Shown: piece after piece, positions 1 through 5,099 of the stretch | Position numbering within the stretch: position 1 is the first letter of the stretch | How the letters are laid out: the number at the start of each line of letters is the position of its first letter | Assembly: GCA_021738105.1 (NCBI GenBank) | Contig: JAIPCS010000216.1 | Span: forward strand, 1-5,099 | Origin: Sulfuritalea sp. | Lineage (GTDB): Bacteria > Pseudomonadota > Gammaproteobacteria > Burkholderiales > Rhodocyclaceae | Reading direction: 5' to 3' | Length of the DNA: 5,099 nt | The notes under the pieces: generated by a model | What the model saw: only the letters and a program-made list of their open reading frames with translations | Told to the model about the DNA's origin: nothing | The model's database searches: none | Translations under genes and position numbers: made by a program

Positions 1-1077
1 ATGCAGAAGTGGGAGGCGGCGCAGATCAGGAGGCAGATCTCGCTGTCCTGGCTCAATCTCGGCCAGTCGATGATCATCGCCAGCGGCGTCACGCTGATGA
101 TGTGGCGCGCCGCCGTCAGCGTCGCCGCCGGGGAGATGACGGTGGGCGACATCGTGCTGGTGAATGCCTTCCTGATCCAGCTCTACATGCCGCTCAATCA
201 TCTGGGCGTGCTCTATCGCGAGATCCGTCAGTCGCTCACCGACATCGAACGCATGTTTGGTCTGCTGGACAAGAATCGCGAAGTGCAGGATGCGCCGGAT
301 GCGCGGCCGCTGTTTGCGGCGGATGAATCCAGGGACTGCGAAGTCGAATTCGAGAACGTGAGTTTTGCGTATGAAGCGAATCGCCAGATTCTGTTCGACG
401 TTGCCTTCAAAGTCGGCGCTGGCAAGACGGTGGCCGTGGTCGGTCACAGCGGTTCCGGCAAATCCACGCTGGCGCGTCTGCTGTTCCGCTTCTACGATGT
501 CACCTCCGGTTCGGTCAAAATCAACGGCTCCGACCTGCGCGCCTTGCAGCAGGCCACCGTGCGCGCCGCAATCGGCATCGTGCCGCAGGACACGGTGCTG
601 TTCAACGACACGATTTTCTACAACATCCAGTACGGCCGACCCACCGCTCAGCGCGAAGAAGTCATTGCCGCGGCCAAGGCGGCGCACATTCACGGATTTA
701 TCGAAAAGCTCCCGGAGGGCTACGACACGCGCGTCGGCGAACGCGGCCTGAAACTTTCCGGCGGCGAGAAACAGCGGGTCGCCATTGCCCGCGCGCTGTT
801 GAAGAACCCGCCGATCCTGATTTTCGACGAAGCCACCTCGGCACTGGACTCCAAGACAGAAAAGGCCATCCAGGCCGAACTCGACCTTGCGGCGGTGGGC
901 CGCACCACGTTGATCATCGCGCATCGCCTGTCGACGGTGATGAACGCCGATGAAATACTGGTGCTGGATGCCGGCCGCATCGTCGAACGCGGCGCCCATC
1001 GCAGCCTGCTCGAACGCAACGGACTGTACGCCCAGATGTGGGCCTTGCAGCAGCAGGAGCATCTAATCGAGGGTTGA
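1..1077 (+). CDS. Atm1/ABCB7/HMT1-type ABC exporter, C-terminal part (5' end outside window)
   Basis: Fused membrane-ATPase half transporter of the inner membrane; 358 residues are visible of a family usually near 600. Residues about 15-37 and 49-71 are the last two membrane helices. The segment around GEMTVGD (44-50) and MPLNHLGVLYRE (63-74) is typical of the Atm1/ABCB7/HMT1 group, which exports glutathione conjugates, metal-thiol complexes or related sulfur compounds. The nucleotide-binding domain is complete: A-loop Tyr124, Walker A GHSGSGKST (148-156), Q-loop Gln196, signature LSGGE (252-256), Walker B ILIFDE (272-277) with Glu277 as catalytic base, D-loop SALD (280-283) and switch His308. 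It should therefore be active as a homodimer. The ATG at base 1 falls inside the membrane domain and cannot be the true start, since about four helices are missing. The exact substrate cannot be read from the sequence. An MsbA-like lipid exporter is less likely because of the helix-6 wording. Confidence 0.93.
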   Translation: MQKWEAAQIRRQISLSWLNLGQSMIIASGVTLMMWRAAVSVAAGEMTVGDIVLVNAFLIQLYMPLNHLGVLYREIRQSLTDIERMFGLLDKNREVQDAPDARPLFAADESRDCEVEFENVSFAYEANRQILFDVAFKVGAGKTVAVVGHSGSGKSTLARLLFRFYDVTSGSVKINGSDLRALQQATVRAAIGIVPQDTVLFNDTIFYNIQYGRPTAQREEVIAAAKAAHIHGFIEKLPEGYDTRVGERGLKLSGGEKQRVAIARALLKNPPILIFDEATSALDSKTEKAIQAELDLAAVGRTTLIIAHRLSTVMNADEILVLDAGRIVERGAHRSLLERNGLYAQMWALQQQEHLIEG

Positions 1078-1080
1078 GCG

Positions 1081-1098
1081 GCGGCGGGTCCCCGTCGC
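1081..1098 (+). terminator. GC-rich hairpin just after the ABC exporter stop (weak terminator candidate)
   Basis: A seven-pair stem, GCGGCGG against CCGTCGC with one G-U wobble, closes a GTCC tetraloop and starts three bases after the stop codon. The position and stability suit a 3'-end structure. No T-tract follows (next bases are ACGCGGGTGTGT), so it is not a classical intrinsic terminator. It could stabilise the 3' end or assist Rho-dependent termination. Confidence 0.3.
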
Positions 1099-1127
1099 AC
1101 GCGGGTGTGTCTGTCGCCCACGGCAGC

Positions 1128-1156
1128 ACATCAGGCTGACATCAGCGTTATGTCGG
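1128..1156. repeat. Cluster of overlapping short direct and inverted repeats
   Basis: Three symmetries overlap. ACATCAG occurs at 1128-1134 and again at 1139-1145, an 11-bp period close to one helical turn. GCTGA-CA-TCAGC (1135-1146) is a near-perfect palindrome with a 2-bp centre. GACAT (1138-1142) pairs with ATGTC (1150-1154), extendable by a T-G wobble and a C-G pair to a seven-pair stem with a seven-base loop. A run of five T follows at 1167-1171. It may be a protein-binding site or an RNA hairpin; no known regulator motif was recognised. Confidence 0.35.
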
Positions 1157-1251
1157 GATTCGGCAATTTTTCCGGGGACGAAATTCGCGCCTCACCGGCC
1201 TGCACCAATCGTCCATGGTCCAAACCGGAGCGCGATCGTCAGGTACGCGTC

Positions 1252-1261
1252 ACTCGCGAGT
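1252..1261. repeat. Perfect 10-bp palindrome ACTCGCGAGT
   Basis: ACTCGCGAGT equals its own reverse complement. It ends 19 bases before the candidate -35 box at 1281, where an activator or repressor could bind. CG-rich palindromes of this size also arise by chance in GC-rich DNA, so the functional reading is weak. Confidence 0.2.
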
Positions 1262-1280
1262 CAACAGCGGCTCCGCCGCG

Positions 1281-1309
1281 CTGACACACCGCCCGCTAAA
1301 TATTTTTAT
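1281..1309 (+). promoter_or_regulatory. Candidate sigma-70 promoter for the thioredoxin-ppc unit
   Basis: CTGACA (1281-1286, five of six to TTGACA) is separated by 17 bases from TTTTAT (1304-1309, four of six to TATAAT). The -10 lies in the only clearly AT-rich patch of the intergenic region. Transcription would start near 1316, giving a leader of roughly 95 bases before the ATG at 1411. This is read by eye without a scoring matrix; the site at 1327-1354 is an alternative. Confidence 0.33.
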
Positions 1310-1326
1310 GGGCGCATCGCCCCCGG

Positions 1327-1362
1327 GTTTTGGCCAGCTCCGGACAGATAGAATTGTTGTCC
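1327..1362 (+). promoter_or_regulatory. Alternative promoter with inverted repeat around the -10 box
   Basis: A TAGAAT -10-like hexamer at 1349-1354 (five of six to TATAAT) sits 16 bases after a poor -35 (GTTTTG, 1327-1332). The hexamer lies inside an inverted repeat, GGACA (1342-1346) and TGTCC (1358-1362), separated by 11 bases. A dimeric regulator bound there would block RNA polymerase. The poor -35 would fit an activator-dependent promoter, or the whole pattern may be chance. Confidence 0.25.
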
Positions 1363-1397
1363 AGGGACGGCGGTTCGGGATCGCCGCTACGATGAGT

Positions 1398-1405
1398 GAG
1401 GGAAG
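1398..1405 (+). promoter_or_regulatory. Ribosome binding site deciding the ATG at 1411
   Basis: GAGGGAAG ends five bases before the ATG at 1411, a standard Shine-Dalgarno spacing. An in-frame GTG at 1396 would overlap this site and adds five residues ahead of a typical signal peptide, so 1411 is the better start. Confidence 0.75.
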
Positions 1406-1410
1406 CAAGC

Positions 1411-1905
1411 ATGCGTCTGATACGATTTCTGCAGATCGGTTTGACACTCGGACTCTTGACGAGCGCAGTCGCGAGCGCGCAAGGTGGCGTATCCCACGCG
1501 CTGGAGCCGGCCCGTAATCTGGAGGCCGAGGTTCGCCTGGCTGCCGCCAAAGGTGTACCCCTGATTGTTCTGTATAGCCAGGATGACTGCAGTTGGTGCG
1601 AGAAACTGCGGCGCGAATACCTCGGCCCGATGTCGCGCGATCCGCAGGCGCCTGCCCTGGTGCGCGAACTGCATATGGATCACGCGACGCCACTGCTCGA
1701 CTTCAACGGGCGCCGTACCACCAGCGCCGACTTTTCGCTGAAGGTCAAGGCCCGCTTTGCGCCGACCGTGATGTTTCATGGTCCCGGCGGCAGGGCGCTG
1801 GCCGAGCCCATCATCGGTTTTCGCCTGGCCGATTTCTATGGCGCCTACCTGGATCGCGCCATCGAAGAAAGCCGTGCCCGACTAAAAGCCAAAAACGGAT
1901 CATGA
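1411..1905 (+). CDS. Exported thioredoxin-fold protein with CSWC active site
   Basis: A 164-residue protein with a Sec signal peptide: Arg2 and Arg5, a hydrophobic core over about residues 6-20, then AVASA before Gln24, giving probable cleavage after Ala23. The mature part has a thioredoxin fold: strand GVPLIVLYS (48-56), redox motif DCSWCEKL (59-66) with Cys60 and Cys63, and the cis-proline loop FAPT with Pro118 facing the active site. It therefore probably works in the periplasm as a thiol-disulfide reductase or oxidase. It resembles the single-domain SoxW/thioredoxin-related group, not DsbA, because no helical insert is seen. Its partner is unknown; sulfur oxidation, cytochrome c assembly and oxidative stress are all possible. 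The start is set by the Shine-Dalgarno at 1398-1405. The last four bases overlap the ppc start (ATGA), so the two are probably co-transcribed and translationally coupled. The C-terminal tail is charged ([10 protein letters not shown]) with no membrane anchor. Confidence 0.85.
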   Translation: MRLIRFLQIGLTLGLLTSAVASAQGGVSHALEPARNLEAEVRLAAAKGVPLIVLYSQDDCSWCEKLRREYLGPMSRDPQAPALVRELHMDHATPLLDFNGRRTTSADFSLKVKARFAPTVMFHGPGGRALAEPIIGFRLADFYGAYLDRAIEESRARLKAKNGS

Positions 1906-4661
1906 GTCCAAGGAACGACGAAAAAGACCAGCCGCTGCGTGACGACATTCGCCTGCTCGGCCGCCTGCTTGGCGACACGGTGCGCGAACATGAAGGGGTC
2001 GCGGTATTCGAGCGCGTAGAAGAAATTCGCCGCCTTGCGCTGCGCTTTCATCGTGACGATGATCTCGCTGCGCGCGCGGAGCTGGAGGCCATGCTGCATG
2101 CATTGCCGCGCGAGAAAACCAATATGGTGGTGCGCGCTTTCAGCTATTTTTCGCATCTGGCCAACATCGCCGAGGATCAGCACCATATTCGTCGCGCCCG
2201 CGCCCATGCCCGCGCCGGATCAAAATCGCGCGAAGGCAGCCTGGCCTATTCGCTGAAACGTGCGCTCGCGGCCGGCACCGACGCACAGCAGCTCGTCAAA
2301 TTCTTTGCCAGTGCTCACATACGCCCGGTGCTGACGGCGCATCCGACCGAGGTGCAGCGCAAGAGCATTCTCGATTGCCAGTGGAAGATTGCACGCCTGC
2401 TCGATGAGCGAGACCGCACCCAGCTTTCGTCCGAGGAGCAGGGTGAGCATGAAGAAGCCTTGCGTCGCGCGGTGTTGCGTCTGTGGCAGACGCGCATGCT
2501 GCGACGGGCCAAGCTCTCGGTGCTCGACGAGATCAACAACGCACTGTCTTTCTACGACACCACGTTTCTGCGCGAACTGCCCAGACTCTACAACGCGCTG
2601 GAGGACCGGCTGGCGGTGGAGGTTCCGGGTTGGGCAGCGACCGAGCTGCCGCCTTTTCTGCATCCCGGGTCCTGGATTGGCGGCGACCGCGACGGCAACC
2701 CCTTCGTTACCGCCGAGGTGTTGATCGATGCCATGCGCGCACAAAGTCGCAAGGCCATCAGCTATCTGCTGGAACAATTGCATCTGCTGGGCGCGGAATT
2801 ATCGACCACGACGTCCTTGATCGAAGTGCCCGATGTCGAGCTGATGCGTCTGGCAGAACAATCGCCCGACAAGAGCCCGCACCGCCTGGATGAACCCTAC
2901 CGCCGCGCCATTGCAGGCTTCTACGCCCGCCTGGCGGCAACCGCGCGGCAGCTTGACGATCTCGAAGCACCGCGCCATGCGGTGGCGATCGCCGAGCCCT
3001 ACGCCACGGCCGCTGAATTCGCCGCTGATCTTGATGTCATGCATCGATCCCTGATCAGCCACAATTGCGGCCTGCTCGGACGCGGTCGCCTGCGTCGTCT
3101 GCGTCATGCGGTGGATATTTTCGGCTTTCATCTGGCGCCGCTCGATTTACGCCAGAACTCGGATGTGCATGAGCGCACCGTGGCCGAACTGCTGGCCGTT
3201 GCGCGCCCCGGTACCGACTACCCGGCGCTGGATGAAGAGCACCGCGTCGCGCTGCTGCTGGAAGAACTCGCCACACCGCGACCGCTGGCGGCTCCGGGCG
3301 TCGACTATTCGGCAGAAACCCGTGGCGAGCTGGCCATCTTTCATACGGCGCGCGACATCCACCTGCGCTATGGCAAGGGTGCGATCGAAAACGTGATCAT
3401 TTCCAAGGCCGACGGGGTGTCCGACGTCCTCGAAGTGGCGGTACTGTTGAAAGAGGTCGGTCTGCTGCGTCCATTGGAGCAGGCGCTCGACGTCAATATC
3501 GTGCCCTTGTTTGAAACCATCGGCGATCTTGCCAACGCCGGTGAGGTGATGGACCGACTGTTGTCGATTCCGCTTTACAAGCAACTGCTGGCTTCACGGC
3601 AGGGCTTGCAGGAAGCCATGCTTGGCTACTCCGACAGCAACAAGGACGGCGGTTTTCTGACATCCGGCTGGTCGCTGTATCGCGCCGAAATCAAGCTGAC
3701 TGAAGTTTTTGCGCGACACGGCGTCACCTTGCGCCTGTTCCATGGTCGCGGCGGATCGGTCGGTCGCGGCGGCGGGCCGAGCTATCAGGCCATTCTGGCG
3801 CAACCGCAGGGCGCGGTGCAGGGCCAGATACGCATTACCGAACAAGGTGAAGTGATCGCCTCGAAATACGCCAACCCGGAGCTGGGTCGACGCAATCTGG
3901 AAATACTCGCCGCCGCCACGCTCGAGGCCACGTTGCTGGCACACGAACATGATTCGCCGCGCCCGGAATTTCTCGCTGCGATGGAGGAGTTGTCGGCCAC
4001 GGCGTTTGCCGCTTATCGGCGCATGGTCTACGAAACGCCGGGCTTCGAGCAGTATTTCTGGGAATCTACGGTCATTGCCGAAATCGCTGCGCTCAACATC
4101 GGTAGCCGGCCCGCCTCGCGCAAGAAGACCACCGCCATCGAAGACTTGCGCGCGATTCCCTGGGTTTTTTCCTGGGCGCAATGCCGTTTGATGCTGCCGG
4201 GCTGGTTCGGCTTCGGCTCGGCGGTTGCCGCGTGGCGGGAAAAACACGGTGCTGCGGGAATGGCGCTACTCAGCGAGATGAATCGCGAGTGGGGTTTTTT
4301 TCGTACGCTGCTGTCGAACATGGATATGGTGCTGGGCAAGAGCGATATCGCCATTGCCGAGCGTTACTCGCAACTGGTGACCGACGAGGCCTTGCGCAAT
4401 GCCATCTTCCCCAGCCTGAAGGCTGAATGGAAGGCGGCCATTGAAGGGTTGCTGGCGATTACCGGGCAAGGCGAACTGCTCGACGGCAACCCGCTACTGA
4501 AGCGCTCGATTCGCAACCGCTTCCCCTATCTCGATCCGCTCAACCACATTCAAGTCGAGCAACTGCGCCGCCATCGTGCCGGTGAAACCGACGACCGGGT
4601 GCAGCGTGGCATTCATCTGACCATCAACGGAATTGCCGCCGGCCTGCGCAACAGTGGTTAG
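1902..4661 (+). CDS. ppc: Phosphoenolpyruvate carboxylase
   Basis: Cytosolic enzyme (EC 4.1.1.31) converting PEP and bicarbonate to oxaloacetate and phosphate, the anaplerotic feed of the TCA cycle. It is complete at 919 residues, against 883 in E. coli. Motifs in order: VLTAHPTE with catalytic His147; [11 protein letters not shown] (260-270); LDLRQNS with Arg417; YSDSNKDGG (576-584) with Lys581; [14 protein letters not shown] (613-626) with His614 and Arg622; RITEQGE; PLN near 877; and the C-terminal end [10 protein letters not shown]. By offset from the E. coli enzyme, the aspartate-inhibitor residues map to Arg622, Lys813, Arg873 and Asn917, all present, so feedback inhibition by aspartate is expected. 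There is no N-terminal phosphorylatable plant-type Ser motif. The ATG at 1902 overlaps the upstream TGA and lacks a good Shine-Dalgarno (ACGGATC precedes it), pointing to translational coupling. The frame stays open upstream to about 1593, but there it overlaps the thioredoxin gene and encodes no family sequence. Confidence 0.98.
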   Translation: MSPRNDEKDQPLRDDIRLLGRLLGDTVREHEGVAVFERVEEIRRLALRFHRDDDLAARAELEAMLHALPREKTNMVVRAFSYFSHLANIAEDQHHIRRARAHARAGSKSREGSLAYSLKRALAAGTDAQQLVKFFASAHIRPVLTAHPTEVQRKSILDCQWKIARLLDERDRTQLSSEEQGEHEEALRRAVLRLWQTRMLRRAKLSVLDEINNALSFYDTTFLRELPRLYNALEDRLAVEVPGWAATELPPFLHPGSWIGGDRDGNPFVTAEVLIDAMRAQSRKAISYLLEQLHLLGAELSTTTSLIEVPDVELMRLAEQSPDKSPHRLDEPYRRAIAGFYARLAATARQLDDLEAPRHAVAIAEPYATAAEFAADLDVMHRSLISHNCGLLGRGRLRRLRHAVDIFGFHLAPLDLRQNSDVHERTVAELLAVARPGTDYPALDEEHRVALLLEELATPRPLAAPGVDYSAETRGELAIFHTARDIHLRYGKGAIENVIISKADGVSDVLEVAVLLKEVGLLRPLEQALDVNIVPLFETIGDLANAGEVMDRLLSIPLYKQLLASRQGLQEAMLGYSDSNKDGGFLTSGWSLYRAEIKLTEVFARHGVTLRLFHGRGGSVGRGGGPSYQAILAQPQGAVQGQIRITEQGEVIASKYANPELGRRNLEILAAATLEATLLAHEHDSPRPEFLAAMEELSATAFAAYRRMVYETPGFEQYFWESTVIAEIAALNIGSRPASRKKTTAIEDLRAIPWVFSWAQCRLMLPGWFGFGSAVAAWREKHGAAGMALLSEMNREWGFFRTLLSNMDMVLGKSDIAIAERYSQLVTDEALRNAIFPSLKAEWKAAIEGLLAITGQGELLDGNPLLKRSIRNRFPYLDPLNHIQVEQLRRHRAGETDDRVQRGIHLTINGIAAGLRNSG

Positions 4662-4670
4662 GACCCCGTT

Positions 4671-5099
4671 TCAACGCTTGCGCGCTCCGTAGCGCTTGAC
4701 GGCTCCGTAGCGGGTGACGCCGATCAGCAGGCGCACCAGACTGTAGGCGATGGAACTGGCGACGCGTTCCAGCCAGGAGCGGCGGCGCTGATCTTCGGCG
4801 CGTACTTCCCTGCCCTCCGCCCTGATCGCAGTCCACAGGCGGGTGCGCAAGGTCTCTGCAAACATGCGGTCACGCACCACGATATTGGCTTCGCGCGCCA
4901 GCAGCAGACTGAAAGGATCGATGTTGGACGAACCGACTGTGGCCCAGTCTTCGTCAATGACAGCCACCTTGGCATGCAGAAGCGCCTGTTCGTATTCGAA
5001 AATTTGCACACCGGCTGACAGCAAGCGGTCATACAGCGACAGCGTCGCGTAATGCAGAAGCGGGTGGTCGGAGCGGCCCTGTAGCAGCAAGGTGATCTG
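4671..5099 (-). CDS. clsB: ClsB-type cardiolipin synthase, C-terminal part (5' end outside window)
   Basis: Phospholipase D superfamily enzyme that makes cardiolipin at the inner membrane by phosphatidyl transfer. Only the last 142 residues are visible, from a family of roughly 400; the frame is open through base 5099, and the TTG at 5090-5088 lies in a conserved strand (TLLLQGRSD), so it is not the start. The second HKD motif is intact: HAKVAVID with His42, Lys44 and Asp49 (numbered from the window edge), followed by WATVGSSNIDPFS (52-64), and then the REAN segment near 69-72. This order matches ClsB more closely than ClsA. The C-terminus has a hydrophobic stretch (about 109-128) and a basic tail with the repeated hexapeptide V(T/K)RYGA. 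It converges on ppc with nine bases between the stops. The first HKD motif cannot be checked, and another PLD-family transferase remains possible. Confidence 0.88.
   Translation of the reverse strand, partial: QITLLLQGRSDHPLLHYATLSLYDRLLSAGVQIFEYEQALLHAKVAVIDEDWATVGSSNIDPFSLLLAREANIVVRDRMFAETLRTRLWTAIRAEGREVRAEDQRRRSWLERVASSIAYSLVRLLIGVTRYGAVKRYGARKR
4683..4718. repeat. Tandem 18-bp duplication inside the 3' end of clsB
   Basis: Two adjacent 18-base units (4683-4700 and 4701-4718) match at 15 of 18 positions and share GGCTCCGTAGCG-like cores (GCTCCGTAGCG at 4684-4694 and 4702-4712). Being a multiple of three, the duplication keeps the frame and yields VTRYGA-VKRYGA just before the terminal RKR on the minus strand. 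Confidence 0.8.

Larger units (their letters stand above)
1078..1410. other. Intergenic region between ABC exporter and thioredoxin-like gene
   Basis: There are 333 bases with no convincing gene on either strand; the open frames crossing it lack a family signature, and those on the + strand run on into the thioredoxin-like gene out of frame. It contains a hairpin at 1081-1098, a repeat cluster at 1128-1156, a perfect 10-bp palindrome at 1252-1261, an AT-rich patch at 1297-1309 and a GGACA/TGTCC inverted repeat at 1342-1362. It most likely holds the end of the ABC transcription unit and the promoter and leader of the thioredoxin-ppc unit. No tRNA, riboswitch or known small RNA was recognised. 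Confidence 0.7.

Noticed and set aside
1..3. ATG at the first base as the start of the ABC exporter
   Set aside because: It falls inside the membrane domain; family members need about 250 more residues and four more helices upstream.
1310..1322. Hairpin GGGCG-cat-CGCCC, considered as a terminator
   Set aside because: The T-run after it is displaced by CCGGG and it overlaps the expected start of transcription for the downstream unit.
1368..1386. Hairpin CGGCG/CGCCG in the leader of the thioredoxin-like gene, considered as an attenuator or riboswitch part
   Set aside because: Five pairs around a nine-base loop are easily found by chance in this base composition, and no riboswitch core was recognised.
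1215..1517. Open + strand frame of 100 codons starting in the intergenic region
   Set aside because: It overlaps the signal-peptide region of the thioredoxin-like gene in another frame, has no evident ribosome binding site and no recognisable domain.
1250..1779. Two minus-strand open frames (147 and 130 codons) across the intergenic region and the thioredoxin-like gene
   Set aside because: They are antisense to a gene with clear family motifs; their Arg/Pro-rich composition is typical of shadow frames in GC-rich DNA.
3594..4247. Minus-strand open frame of 217 codons inside ppc
   Set aside because: It lies wholly antisense to the conserved catalytic half of ppc and shows no domain, signal peptide or start context of its own.
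4291..4301. GGGG followed by seven T inside ppc, considered as a slippage or frameshift site
   Set aside because: It encodes the conserved WGFFR segment of PEP carboxylase, and the frame continues correctly to the normal C-terminus.
5088..5090. TTG as the start of the minus-strand cardiolipin synthase
   Set aside because: It is in the middle of a conserved phospholipase D strand, and the frame remains open to the window edge.

Overview
This 5.1 kb, GC-rich window carries two complete and two truncated protein genes. It looks like chromosomal housekeeping DNA from a proteobacterium. The phosphoenolpyruvate carboxylase has the long, Arg/Ala-rich N-terminal segment ahead of its first catalytic motif that I associate with Betaproteobacteria (Nitrosomonadales/Rhodocyclales-like), but that placement is family knowledge, not a computed result. 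No phage genes, transposase, CRISPR array, tRNA or rRNA gene is visible.

Layout. (1) 1-1077, + strand: the C-terminal part of an ABC exporter of the Atm1/ABCB7/HMT1 type, comprising the last membrane helices and a complete ATPase domain; its 5' end lies before the window. (2) 1078-1410: a 333-base non-coding stretch. It holds a stable hairpin just after the ABC stop, a dense group of short direct and inverted repeats at 1128-1156, a palindrome, and two weak promoter candidates. (3) 1411-1905, + strand: a small exported thioredoxin-fold protein with a CSWC active site. (4) 1902-4661, + strand: ppc, complete, 919 residues. Its ATG overlaps the preceding stop codon (ATGA), so the two genes almost certainly share a transcript. 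(5) 4671-5099, - strand: the C-terminal part of a ClsB-type cardiolipin synthase (phospholipase D superfamily). It converges on ppc with only 9 bases between the two stop codons.

How they fit together. PEP carboxylase makes oxaloacetate from PEP and bicarbonate to refill the TCA cycle, and it keeps all the catalytic and aspartate-inhibition residues I could place by comparison with the E. coli enzyme. The thioredoxin-like protein would act in the periplasm, so its tight coupling to a cytosolic carboxylase is an unexplained pairing rather than an obvious pathway. The ABC exporter (thiol conjugates or metals) and the cardiolipin synthase (membrane lipid) have no evident link to ppc.

I found no convincing new biological system. 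The points most worth a second look are the thioredoxin-ppc overlap, the symmetrical elements between 1128 and 1362, and an in-frame 18-bp tandem duplication at the 3' end of the cardiolipin synthase gene.
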